This document shows, piece by piece, positions 1 through 7,533 of a stretch of DNA of 13,476 nt. The stretch's first letter is position 1. Each line of letters starts with the position of its first letter. The stretch spans positions 1 to 13,476 of the forward strand of contig CAZQHK010000060.1 in assembly GCA_964593455.1 (NCBI GenBank). The letters are read 5' to 3'. The stretch is from CAZQHK01 sp964593455. Lineage in GTDB: Bacteria > Muiribacteriota > CAYSPT01. The notes under the pieces are model-generated. The model did not search any database. It saw only the letters and a program-made list of their open reading frames with translations, and had not been told where the DNA came from. Made by a program: the position numbers and the translations under genes.

Positions 1-508
1 TACCGCAGATGGCACGAACGACCTGATGAATACGGCTCAGACCAGCGCTCCCAGCAGCTCAGGAGCCGCCGTTACCGGTGACTGGGGTGAGACAGCTCCT
101 GCAACACTTCACCATTTTGTTATTACTGCAAGTAATATGTCCCCGTTAACGGCTACGCCTATTACACTTACGGTAAGGGCTGAAGACGCTTCGAACAACC
201 CGATTCCCAATTTCTCATCATCGCAGGTTATTGCGATTACAACAACTGGTGCGACACCGGGAGGTATAAGTTTCCCGAACAAACCGGCCAGCCTGATCGT
301 TCCGGCGGTCGTAACTTCTGGACCAGCTGAAATCACAGCCTCAACCGCGTTTGATGGAAGTGGAAACTACGTGTTCGATGTTTCTCATAATCTTGAAGAA
401 AATGTTACCTATTCGGCCACCGACCAAGACACGTCTTCGGCCACCGACCAAGACACGTCGGCTTTTGGTTCGTCACCACCAATACAGTGGACTGCACCCA
501 CACCGTGA
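1..508 (+). CDS. C-terminal end of a large modular surface protein (5' end outside the window)
   Basis: The frame is open from base 2, so this is the 3' end of a gene that starts upstream; the ATG at 26 is probably internal. The first residues (D-G-T-N-D-L-M-N-T-A ... V-T-G-D-W-G) resemble the end of an Ig-like module in the 1950-residue lipoprotein downstream (residues about 1748-1775, ending V-S-G-D-W-G). The upstream gene is therefore a paralogue, or at least shares that module. The remaining ~130 residues form one more Ig-like beta-sandwich (A-T-L-H-H-F-V-I-T-A ... I-T-L-T-V-R-A-E-D), followed by a duplicated 8-residue segment and a short Thr/Pro-rich tail. No membrane anchor or sorting signal is visible at the C-terminus, which fits N-terminal lipid anchoring or secretion. 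The stop TGA lies 94 bp before the best start of the next gene. Presumed extracytoplasmic; the ligand is unknown. Confidence 0.75.
   Translation, partial: TADGTNDLMNTAQTSAPSSSGAAVTGDWGETAPATLHHFVITASNMSPLTATPITLTVRAEDASNNPIPNFSSSQVIAITTTGATPGGISFPNKPASLIVPAVVTSGPAEITASTAFDGSGNYVFDVSHNLEENVTYSATDQDTSSATDQDTSAFGSSPPIQWTAPTP
413..460 (+). repeat. 24-bp in-frame tandem duplication
   Basis: The 24-bp unit at 413-436 is repeated at 437-460 with only its last base changed (T to G). It adds eight residues (S-A-T-D-Q-D-T-S) to the C-terminal region of the partial surface protein without breaking the frame. The near-identity suggests a recent slippage or unequal-crossover event. Confidence 0.9.
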
Positions 509-583
509 TTGAGGCAGACCAATGAAAACGAATATCAAAATCGGCCAGGGACAGACACAGCATCTGACATCGGAAACGTTACG

Positions 584-590
584 AGGAGGA
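584..590 (+). promoter_or_regulatory. Ribosome binding site supporting the GTG start at 603
   Basis: The AGGAGGA at 584-590 lies 12 nt before the GTG at 603. The same sequence element precedes the start of the paralogous giant lipoprotein at 1143, there with a 7-nt gap. Aligning the two leaders places the GTG close to the homologous start position, which makes the ATG at 522 less likely. The 12-nt gap is rather long, so expression may be weak. Confidence 0.5.
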
Positions 591-602
591 GCTGCGGTAA
601 AA

Positions 603-1019
603 GTGGACAAGGGATTTAACGCGGGCGCGATGCGATACGCGGGCGTGTTGTTTTTGATGATAGCTCTTCTTGGTACAGCCGGCCTGGTTATCCAGGGCTG
701 CGGCGGAGGTGATGCAGTAAACGTCATGCTCACTGAAACAGGCCAGGGAACAGGGATTTTCCTGGGCCAGATAACTACAGATGGCGGCACCGTGAACGAT
801 ACTGACAGTGTCTTGCAGGCGCAGAACCAGGAACAGGTTCAGTTGCCAGTACGGCGGTCAATCGCTGGCGGTGGCCACGGCAATATGGAGTTAATCGTGA
901 ATAATTTGTTTTTAGAAAGAAATTTTGTTGCGGTCAATGGAGTGGCTGCGATGGAAGGTAGAAGTTGGAATTTACTTGGAATTTACATTGTACACATATA
1001 TATGGAAAGGCATGTGTGA
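603..1019 (+). CDS. Small truncated lipoprotein, likely a deletion remnant of the adjacent paralogue
   Basis: From the GTG start this encodes 138 residues. The ATG at 522 in the same frame would give 165, but its extra N-terminus does not look like a signal peptide. Residues 1-33 form a lipoprotein signal: a basic start, a hydrophobic core, then V-I-Q-G-C with Cys33 as the expected lipidated residue. This leader is nearly the same as that of the giant lipoprotein (R-Y-A-G ... A-G-L-V-I-Q-G-C-G-G-G). Directly after the cysteine comes L-T-E-T-G-Q-G-T-G-I-F-L-G-Q-I, which resembles the Ig-like module near residues 1284-1305 of the giant protein (T-G ... D-S-G-V-F-L-G-S-I). The leader is thus joined to what is normally mid-protein sequence. 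The last ~40 residues have no modular character and may be read-through into formerly non-coding DNA. It is either a broken paralogue or a short lipoprotein that is still made. Confidence 0.5.
   Translation: MDKGFNAGAMRYAGVLFLMIALLGTAGLVIQGCGGGDAVNVMLTETGQGTGIFLGQITTDGGTVNDTDSVLQAQNQEQVQLPVRRSIAGGGHGNMELIVNNLFLERNFVAVNGVAAMEGRSWNLLGIYIVHIYMERHV
965..986 (+). repeat. Perfect 11-bp direct repeat, possible regulator site upstream of the giant lipoprotein gene
   Basis: TTGGAATTTAC occurs twice in immediate succession (965-975 and 976-986), one helical turn apart. It is followed by the palindrome TGTACA at 989-994 and an A/T stretch TATATAT at 997-1003 that could be a -10 element. The TTGGAA at 976-981 is a possible -35, but the spacing of 15 is short. 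It lies 157-178 bp upstream of the start at 1143 and overlaps the 3' end of the remnant lipoprotein ORF. Adjacent direct repeats with an 11-bp period are typical of OmpR/PhoB-family operators. The regulatory role is inference; the repeat itself is certain. Confidence 0.4.
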
Positions 1020-1073
1020 GTAAAAAGTTTAGAACGTTACATGGTGAAGGTTTTGATTTAAGTGTAGGAGATT

Positions 1074-1110
1074 TTGAACCCGGGCGGCGGCTGGTTAGTC
1101 CCGCCCTCAA
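1074..1110 (+). other. GC-rich hairpin in the leader region of the giant lipoprotein gene
   Basis: GGGCGG (1082-1087) pairs with CCGCCC (1101-1106) around a 13-nt loop. After a 4-nt bulge, TTGA (1074-1077) pairs with TCAA (1107-1110). No T-run follows, so it is not a standard terminator. It sits 20 bp before the AGGAGG ribosome binding site (1130-1135) of the gene at 1143. Its right arm reappears, inverted and 17 of 19 bases identical, at 7262-7280, so it may belong to a REP-like repeat family rather than being a gene-specific leader structure. I recognise no riboswitch here. Confidence 0.45.
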
Positions 1111-1142
1111 ACAAGAAGATGTAGAAAAGAGGAGGAGTAAGC

Positions 1143-4100
1143 ATGAAAAGGGATTTTTACTCACTTGTTAGGTACGCGGGTTTGCTCGCGGTTATGGTGG
1201 CTCTTCTGGGCGCAGCCGGCCTGGTAATCCAGGGTTGCGGCGGCGGTGGCGGCGGCGCTTCACTTCCCGGCGCGGTGACGGAAACCGGTACGCTGTCCGG
1301 TAAGATAACGCTCCCCAACGGAGTCGATCCCTCAGGAGCGCTGGTGGTAGCCACTAAGATGAACAATGACGGTACTCAACCTGCCTCGGCGTTAAAACCT
1401 AAAGCGGGGGCACAGCTATCTCCGAAAGCCGATGGTGACGGCACCTACATCACCATTACCGACGAAACCGGTGGTTACACTTTTGCGGATATCGAAAAAG
1501 GCAGCTATTTTGTCATGGCGACCAAGGGGGCCTACCGGGCCTCCCACACGGCCACGGTGGAACCGAAAGCGGCCACCGTGGTGGACTTGTCGCTGACGCC
1601 TACCGGGAGTATCAGGGGGCAGGTATTGCTCTCCGGTACCGATGCCTCAGGCGGCGATTTTTCGGGCACTCTGGCTCTCATCAAAGGCACGAGCTACATC
1701 GCCGCTACTAATGCGAATGGATATTTCACCATATCCCAAATTCCGGTGTCCACCGGTTACCGGTTGATGTTTACCCGGCCGGGATACGAGGTGAAAGAAT
1801 ACAGTCCCGGAGTGTCTGTTACGGCGGGACAGGTAACCGCGCTTAATGCTGTTACCATGGTAGTTGATTCCGGGCAAATGGGAGGCCTGGCGGGTTCCGC
1901 CACGCGTCCGGTGGAGGCTGGTGAAACCGAGACTCACGAAGGAATCATGGTAGCGTTGCTGGGAACGCAGTATATCGCGATCACCAACTACGATGGGGAT
2001 TTTGAGATACACGGTATCCCTGCCGGGACCTACAGCGTTGCTTTCGGCGACCTGGGGGCGGGCGTGGATGAGCATCACTTGACCGTCGACAATGTTCAGA
2101 TTATCTCCGGGCAGGTAACCGATCTGGATCCGGTAATCCTGAGCCCCACGGGTATCGCGGGCACCGTTACTATCCAGGGCGGCGATCCGGCGGTGGGCGC
2201 CATGGTCCAGGTTCAGGGACTCGGCAGCGAGGGGTTTGCCATTGCCGGTACCGACGGGTCTTACGAGATCCTCAATATCGAACCAGATACCTATATGGTG
2301 GCGGCTATTTTAAATGGCTACAACACCGCGGTCCAGGAAGGCGTACTGGTCAAGCAAGGTGAGATTACATCGCTCAATTTTCCCACCCTGGTGCCGTCCG
2401 GTACGCAAGCCGGGGCCGGGATACTCAGCGGTACGGTGACGGTAGAAGGTCCGCCGGCCAATGGCGGTACAACACCGCGCGTTGTTACTTCTATCCCACT
2501 CAAGCATACGGCCGTGCAGCTACTCGGTACGAATAATATCGCGATTACCGATAACCAGGGGCACTTTACCATGAAAGGTGTTCCGGAGGGTACCTACGAT
2601 ATGTTCATCGAGGGCGATTTCGACGGCCTCGACGAGGAAAAAACCATCGAAGGAGTCGAGATCATAGCCGGTGAGACCACTGTCCAGGATACCGTGTTAA
2701 TTGACAGTGAACCACCTGAGGTGTGGGGTCCCCGGGGTATCCATAACATCGCCGAGGTGGAGCTTGATGGCGGCGGAACGGCCATGCGGGTCTTTTTCGA
2801 TGAGGGAGAAGACGTTTCCTTGCCGATAACCTACAAAGTCTATTACGCTCCCGCCGAAAGCTGGGACTACGAAAACTGGGAGAACAACCAGATCGAGTCC
2901 GTGTTGGATAAAGATATCGGAACCCCTCTGAACGGCGATGGTCCGCACTTCATCGATATCGAGGGACTTACCCCTGGCACCAAGTACGCATTCGGTGTAC
3001 GGGTCGAAGATGTCTGGGGCAACGAGGACATGGAATTTCACCACATCTTGGCCACTCCTTCCGGAGGTCAGGACATCTTCCATCCAAAATGGTTTGACAG
3101 GAACCGGAAGGGAATCCAGGCGGCCTACCCGGTACAGGATGTTATCGGTGCGGTGGCTGTCGAGTTTGAAAACGCGACCGACGAGTTCGATGATTCGATA
3201 CCCAGTACCCCGCCGGTGATTTACATGGTCTACTTTGCTACGGTGGACAGTTGGGATGGAGAAGATTGGAGCAACAATAATGTGCTGGAGTTCGGCGACG
3301 GTGATCTTTCAGCCGGCTCGTTTTACCAGAACCAGGCGGTAATTGAAGATCTGGTTCCTGGAGCGGCTTACGCTTTCGGGGTGCGGGTCCGTGATTCGGC
3401 TGAATTGCCTAACGAAGACGGAAACGAAGAGATGCGGGTCACCCTACCCGGGGGTGCCGAGGCCGGGGATCCGCATCACCTGATGTTCGGCCTGGCCCCG
3501 GAAGAAGTCGTGATGGGCCAGCCCTGGCCGGGATTCGGCGTGACAGTGGTTGACGCCGACGGTATCGTGGTAGCAGATGCTACCAATATTATCTCTCTGG
3601 ACCTCGATTCGGCATCGAACCTGCAGGGACTGGACGGAACGCTTGATAAAGCTGCCGGTAGCGGTACTACCACCGCCGATACCGTTCCGGGCACCGCGGT
3701 TTTCCTGGATATATCATATTCTACCAATCCTAACGAATTGCCGGAAACCATTGTTATCGAAGCCACCGCCGACGGGCTCATCGGGGCCACCGCCGAGGTA
3801 TCGGTACTTATGCCGCCGCCGAGCCAGGACGTGGTTATCAACGAGATAGTCTTCGATCCGCAGAACGTTTGGGCTGAGTTTAGCGGTGCCGGCGGTGACA
3901 ACATCAAGTACAACGATCATCCCACCAGCTCTACGCCGGACGAGTTCGACGCCTACATCGAGCTGAAGAATGTCAGCGGCGACCCGGTAGACTTCACCGG
4001 CTGGATAGTGGGTATCGCCGATGATCCCACGTCTCAGCCGACGTTTTCCTCAATATCCTCGAGCTTCGTGTACGTGAGCGGTGGCTCTTTCACCGGCCTG

Positions 4101-6995
4101 CCTGATAGCGGATACCTGGTGGCCGGCGGTATTTTCTGGGACACGGTATCCGAGTCGGTCCTTTCCGGATGTAATATAACCGTATTTAGCGGTAATCCAG
4201 CTACCGGAGGACAGCTCATGGATTCAGTGAGCTTCGGTGATTTCGATGACGGAGATACGAGCGACAACGCTCCGGGTCTTTTTTCAACCGGTAAGTCGAC
4301 GGAAGCTGTCCTGCTGACGCTTGACGGTCAGCGTTCGGGTAGTGACGGGACTGATTACACACGGCGCTTCGCCACCCCGGGTAAACTGAACGCCTTAATC
4401 GATATTTCGCCACCGCTCTGGGCTGGCGATCCGGGAATACTCTCAGCTGCTACGGGTGAAGTATCCGGAACGATCTACATCACTTTCGACGAGGAGTATG
4501 ATACTGCGTCAGATGAGACCGGGCTCACGGTGTATTACGCCGAGACGGGATCGTTTAACACCAGCGACTGGCGGCAGAACGAGATGATAGAAGACATAGA
4601 TTCCGGGGTGTCGCCTGATGGCGAAGCCGGCGGTTTTGACTTCACCATCACCGGTTTGACGCCGGGTGTAGAATACACTATCGGTATTCGGGCTCATGAC
4701 AGCGCTGCTCCGCAGTCAAACGAGGACACCAACACCGTCACGCTGACCGCCACCGCTGCCGCTGAAGAAACGGTGACTGCCGAGGTCTGGACCTTCCTGG
4801 AAGAAGAAACCGGGATCTATGAGCCGACCGAGGACGTGTGGCCCGGCGAAGTTCTCATCGTGGTGGTAGTAGATGAAGATAACCAGGCCAACACCGACCC
4901 GGACCAGATGGACACCGTTACCGTCTCGCTGGAGGGGCTCCTGGATATTGAGGAGATGACGCTGCAGGAGGCCGAGTTCAACTTCGACGAGACCACGGGG
5001 ATAGCCACAGGAGAGCCGCAGCCGGCCACGGATAGCGGTGTCTTCTTGGGATCCATTCTGGTGAGCGGTACGGATCATTCGAATGAAGACAACGATGAAC
5101 TGGAGGAACTGCCGGGCACGCAGATCGACATATCCTACAGTGATCCGGCCAACGCGGAAGGGAGCCAGGAGTCAATAGATTATAACGACTGTTTGGTGCA
5201 AAGCCCGGTGGTGATCACCGAGATCATGTGGCCGGGCAGCCACCGCTCCGCCAGCGACCAGTGGATCGAGATCCAGGTCCTGAGCGACATGGAAATGGAC
5301 CTGGGTGGCTGGCAGGTGGAAAACCTGGGCACTCTGAATGGAAGTGGTACCTACACCATTCCCACCGACACCGTGGTTCCTCCCGGTGGGTATCTGGTCA
5401 TCAGCAAGTACGATTTGCAGGGCAGCGTTATCCTGGATGACCTGGACAGTGAGCAGGACGTGGTGCTGTTGACCTACTCGGGGTTGGATCTGGACAAGAA
5501 CGGCGAGCAGTTGGTGCTGACGAGCTCCGACGGCAACATCATGGACAAAGCCAATAACAGCCCGTGGTTTGCCGGTGACGGTACCACCATGTATTCCATG
5601 GAGCGCCAGCAGGTGTGGAATTCCGAGTGGGAGGAATGGGATTACACCGGTCCCGGGACGGAAGACAATATCTGGCACACCTGTACCGCCGCTATCAACC
5701 TGGACGGCGTCTGGTCCGACGGCCAGGATAATCATCTGGTACGTTCGGGAGCTACCCCGGGGGACGATAACAGCCCGGCTATTGCGCCGACGGCCACGAA
5801 ACTGCTCGGGTTAACGGAGCCCCCGACGGAGGTTGAATCGGAAGCTACCTGGGACCCGCTTGTTTTCGGGATAGCCACCGATGACGATTACATTGTGCTC
5901 GGGGCTACGGGTCAGGTAACCGCCGACGCTACCGGATCGGGGTCGCTTTCCTCTGCCGGCGGTAACAACCCGGCCGGTATCTTCTCCGGCCGGTGCTGGT
6001 TCTTCGACGTGAGTTACACCACCTCCCAGACGGAGACCATCACGGCGTCGGTGTCCTACAGCACGTTCGACCCCATTACCGTTCAGGTGGAGGTCGAGGC
6101 TACAGCGCAGGCGCCGGATGGTCCGAGCATCGTGAGCATCGTGGCTGACGATCCCGACGACGGGGACGCGGTGTTGAGCAGCGGCGACACGCTGACCGTC
6201 ACCTTCAGCGAGGCGACCAATGAGCCGGCTGCTTCCTCCGTAGCTCAGATCAACACGATCTTCAACTTCGGTTCGAACTCTCTAGGTGAGGTTTTCGTCG
6301 GTAGTTGGTCAGACGCCAGCACGTTGCTGATTACAATATCCGATCCAACTAACGGCGCCCTTGATATCGGTGACCCGGTAACCATCCGGGCCGAAGGCAA
6401 CCTGAAGAACGCTGCCGGCACCAGCGCCGCCAGCACAGATATTGGGATAGTGTCCGGCGATTGGGGACAGGTTGATATTTATGACCTTCCCGTTCCTGAC
6501 TTCAGTTTCGAGGAACAGGATACCGCTTCAGCCTTCGCCGGGGACGGCGCCAGTTCGTTCTGGACCTTTACGTCAACCAGTGCCGTGTGGGGTGCCGCTC
6601 CGACTTCCGGAGCGTGCGACGGGACACAGACTCTCAAGTACACGTCGGTGACCTCCTCCGAGACAGGCCGGGTGGTGACATCCGATTTTATTACCGGAGT
6701 CAGTGGGACTTATTATGGCGCTGAAATGTGTTTGTATAGCAGTTCAGCTACCTTCGCTACGGTTCACGCTAAGCTGGGTATCGAGTGGTATGACGCCTCG
6801 GGCACGCTTATCTCCGAGTCGGTCCAGGCTTCGGTCGATAAGAAAACCCTGACGGCTCAGAATGCCTGGGAGACGCATTCTTATTATGATGATAAGCCAC
6901 AGGGTGCTGACAAAGCCAGGGTGAAAATCTACCTGTTTCACAGCGGCAGTTCCGGTATAGTGTACATCGATAAGGTAAAATTTTATGATGACTAA
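1143..6995 (+). CDS. Giant multidomain outer-surface lipoprotein, 1950 residues
   Basis: Start ATG with AGGAGG at 1130-1135 (7-nt gap). Residues 1-31 are a lipoprotein signal ending V-I-Q-G|C32, followed by a Gly run. Gln at -2 is unusual for a lipobox, and there is no Asp at +2 to retain it in the inner membrane. Modules in order: about five carboxypeptidase-regulatory/CnaB-like sandwiches (~49-520) with a recurring pattern like Y-I-A-I-T-N-x-D-G-x-F-x-I-x-G-I-P-x-G-T-Y; two FN3-like modules (~524-638, ~647-770); an Ig-like module (~775-893); a lamin-tail-like module starting V-V-I-N-E-I (~896-1085); a third FN3-like module (~1089-1205); an Ig-like module with G-V-F-L-G-S-I (~1210-1340); a second lamin-tail-like module starting V-V-I-T-E-I (~1355-1545); an Ig-like module (~1550-1655); a D-P-D-D-G-D ... 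T-F-S-E-A-T-N module (~1660-1775); and a C-terminal jelly-roll resembling CBM4/9 or galactose-binding folds (~1785-1950, ending Y-I-D-K-V-K-F-Y-D-D). No catalytic motif was found, so adhesion, matrix or polysaccharide binding is most likely. It is very acidic, which suggests calcium binding. A strong terminator follows. Confidence 0.9.
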   Translation: MKRDFYSLVRYAGLLAVMVALLGAAGLVIQGCGGGGGGASLPGAVTETGTLSGKITLPNGVDPSGALVVATKMNNDGTQPASALKPKAGAQLSPKADGDGTYITITDETGGYTFADIEKGSYFVMATKGAYRASHTATVEPKAATVVDLSLTPTGSIRGQVLLSGTDASGGDFSGTLALIKGTSYIAATNANGYFTISQIPVSTGYRLMFTRPGYEVKEYSPGVSVTAGQVTALNAVTMVVDSGQMGGLAGSATRPVEAGETETHEGIMVALLGTQYIAITNYDGDFEIHGIPAGTYSVAFGDLGAGVDEHHLTVDNVQIISGQVTDLDPVILSPTGIAGTVTIQGGDPAVGAMVQVQGLGSEGFAIAGTDGSYEILNIEPDTYMVAAILNGYNTAVQEGVLVKQGEITSLNFPTLVPSGTQAGAGILSGTVTVEGPPANGGTTPRVVTSIPLKHTAVQLLGTNNIAITDNQGHFTMKGVPEGTYDMFIEGDFDGLDEEKTIEGVEIIAGETTVQDTVLIDSEPPEVWGPRGIHNIAEVELDGGGTAMRVFFDEGEDVSLPITYKVYYAPAESWDYENWENNQIESVLDKDIGTPLNGDGPHFIDIEGLTPGTKYAFGVRVEDVWGNEDMEFHHILATPSGGQDIFHPKWFDRNRKGIQAAYPVQDVIGAVAVEFENATDEFDDSIPSTPPVIYMVYFATVDSWDGEDWSNNNVLEFGDGDLSAGSFYQNQAVIEDLVPGAAYAFGVRVRDSAELPNEDGNEEMRVTLPGGAEAGDPHHLMFGLAPEEVVMGQPWPGFGVTVVDADGIVVADATNIISLDLDSASNLQGLDGTLDKAAGSGTTTADTVPGTAVFLDISYSTNPNELPETIVIEATADGLIGATAEVSVLMPPPSQDVVINEIVFDPQNVWAEFSGAGGDNIKYNDHPTSSTPDEFDAYIELKNVSGDPVDFTGWIVGIADDPTSQPTFSSISSSFVYVSGGSFTGLPDSGYLVAGGIFWDTVSESVLSGCNITVFSGNPATGGQLMDSVSFGDFDDGDTSDNAPGLFSTGKSTEAVLLTLDGQRSGSDGTDYTRRFATPGKLNALIDISPPLWAGDPGILSAATGEVSGTIYITFDEEYDTASDETGLTVYYAETGSFNTSDWRQNEMIEDIDSGVSPDGEAGGFDFTITGLTPGVEYTIGIRAHDSAAPQSNEDTNTVTLTATAAAEETVTAEVWTFLEEETGIYEPTEDVWPGEVLIVVVVDEDNQANTDPDQMDTVTVSLEGLLDIEEMTLQEAEFNFDETTGIATGEPQPATDSGVFLGSILVSGTDHSNEDNDELEELPGTQIDISYSDPANAEGSQESIDYNDCLVQSPVVITEIMWPGSHRSASDQWIEIQVLSDMEMDLGGWQVENLGTLNGSGTYTIPTDTVVPPGGYLVISKYDLQGSVILDDLDSEQDVVLLTYSGLDLDKNGEQLVLTSSDGNIMDKANNSPWFAGDGTTMYSMERQQVWNSEWEEWDYTGPGTEDNIWHTCTAAINLDGVWSDGQDNHLVRSGATPGDDNSPAIAPTATKLLGLTEPPTEVESEATWDPLVFGIATDDDYIVLGATGQVTADATGSGSLSSAGGNNPAGIFSGRCWFFDVSYTTSQTETITASVSYSTFDPITVQVEVEATAQAPDGPSIVSIVADDPDDGDAVLSSGDTLTVTFSEATNEPAASSVAQINTIFNFGSNSLGEVFVGSWSDASTLLITISDPTNGALDIGDPVTIRAEGNLKNAAGTSAASTDIGIVSGDWGQVDIYDLPVPDFSFEEQDTASAFAGDGASSFWTFTSTSAVWGAAPTSGACDGTQTLKYTSVTSSETGRVVTSDFITGVSGTYYGAEMCLYSSSATFATVHAKLGIEWYDASGTLISESVQASVDKKTLTAQNAWETHSYYDDKPQGADKARVKIYLFHSGSSGIVYIDKVKFYDD

Positions 6996-7038
6996 GGATA
7001 ATCAGGAGTTGAAGTTAGGACAGAGGATAGAGTAAGCG

Positions 7039-7075
7039 AAAAAAGCGGGGCAGGAAAAACCTGCCCCGCTTTTTT
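7039..7075 (+). terminator. Strong rho-independent terminator after the giant lipoprotein gene
   Basis: A perfect 10-bp GC-rich stem (7045-7054 with 7060-7069, GCGGGGCAGG paired with CCTGCCCCGC) closes on an AAAAA loop. It is flanked by six A residues (7039-7044) and six T residues (7070-7075), so it can work in both directions. It begins 44 bp after the stop codon at 6993-6995. Confidence 0.93.
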
Positions 7076-7077
7076 AA

Positions 7078-7099
7078 TGGGGTCAGGTCTTGAATTTGG
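7078..7099 (+). repeat. Left terminal inverted repeat of the MITE-like element
   Basis: This 22-bp end matches the reverse complement of 7227-7248 at every position. Pairing stops on both sides: A7077 faces A7249 outside, and G7100 faces A7226 inside. Confidence 0.9.
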
Positions 7100-7226
7100 G
7101 TGTTTCCTAAAAAAACGTTTTGAATACAGGATCATAGATCTATTTGAAGTGAAATGAAATCTATACATGAATAAAAATTGGTTAATTAAAGCCAATTCCA
7201 TAGATCAGTCTTCTATTTTAACATTA

Positions 7227-7248
7227 CCAAATTCAAGACCTGACCCCA
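7227..7248 (-). repeat. Right terminal inverted repeat of the MITE-like element
   Basis: This is the exact reverse complement of 7078-7099. The two together define an element of 171 bp. Confidence 0.9.
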
Positions 7249-7256
7249 ACTTTCCA

Positions 7257-7295
7257 CGCTACTTGCTTGAGGGCGGGAGTAGAAGCTCTCGCTAC
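7257..7295. repeat. REP-like hairpin repeat next to the MITE-like element
   Basis: GCGGGAG (7273-7279) pairs with CTCTCGC (7286-7292), with one G-U wobble, around a TAGAAG loop. CGCTAC flanks it as a direct repeat (7257-7262 and 7290-7295). The stretch 7262-7280 is a 17-of-19 inverted match to 1097-1115 upstream of the giant lipoprotein gene. Intergenic position, hairpin and recurrence fit a REP-type repeat. The rest of 7249-7407 shows no gene. Confidence 0.45.
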
Positions 7296-7407
7296 GACAC
7301 TTGAGGCACTATCGTTTACAGGAAAGGACCGGCCTACAAAGGGAAAAATCTCAATTCTCCTGCTTGATTGAAGAAAAATAGCATGGGTACAAGTGGACAA
7401 TGGCGGG

Positions 7408-7436
7408 TTGACAAGATGTTGATTCGGTCGTATTAT
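7408..7436 (+). promoter_or_regulatory. Near-consensus sigma70-type promoter for the PRTase-dcd operon
   Basis: TTGACA at 7408-7413, a 17-bp spacer, then TATTAT at 7431-7436. This is a perfect -35 and a one-mismatch -10 at ideal spacing. Transcription would start near 7443 and leave a leader of about 90 nt before the ATG at 7534. No operator or riboswitch was recognised in that leader. Confidence 0.8.
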
Positions 7437-7533
7437 TCAGCGTAGAATTGAATGAGAATATGTGTTTTGGTAATTCTAAAATAATTGAGTTGTGCTGGAT
7501 TAAGATGACAAAGTTAGTCGCCGGAGGATAACT

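Larger units (their letters stand above)
7078..7248. mobile_element. 171-bp MITE-like element with perfect 22-bp terminal inverted repeats
   Basis: The ends are exact inverted copies: TGGGGTCAGGTCTTGAATTT followed by GG at 7078-7099, and its complement at 7227-7248. The AT-rich interior has no transposase and no convincing gene. It contains a small hairpin, AATTGG (7176-7181) with CCAATT (7192-7197), and the palindrome ATAGATCTAT (7135-7144). The end sequence resembles, from memory, termini found around REP-associated Y1-type transposase genes in environmental bacteria; this needs a search. Its position two bases after a terminator T-run is a neutral insertion site. No clear target-site duplication was seen. 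Confidence 0.75.

Noticed and set aside
522..602. ATG at 522 as the start of the small lipoprotein
   Set aside because: The extra 27 residues are polar and would sit before the signal peptide; AGGAGGA at 584-590 and alignment with the paralogue favour GTG 603.
1074..1110. Hairpin upstream of the giant gene as a terminator or riboswitch
   Set aside because: There is no T-run after it, and no known riboswitch core (including c-di-GMP types) could be recognised; it is kept only as a structured repeat.
5172..5735. 187-codon minus-strand frame inside the giant lipoprotein gene
   Set aside because: It is a shadow of the lamin-tail-like region of the 1950-residue protein, with no start signals or family features.
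7078..7248. Inverted repeats as an att site or a CRISPR-type repeat
   Set aside because: There are only two copies, in inverted orientation at the ends of one AT-rich segment, with no spacers, integrase or cas genes nearby.
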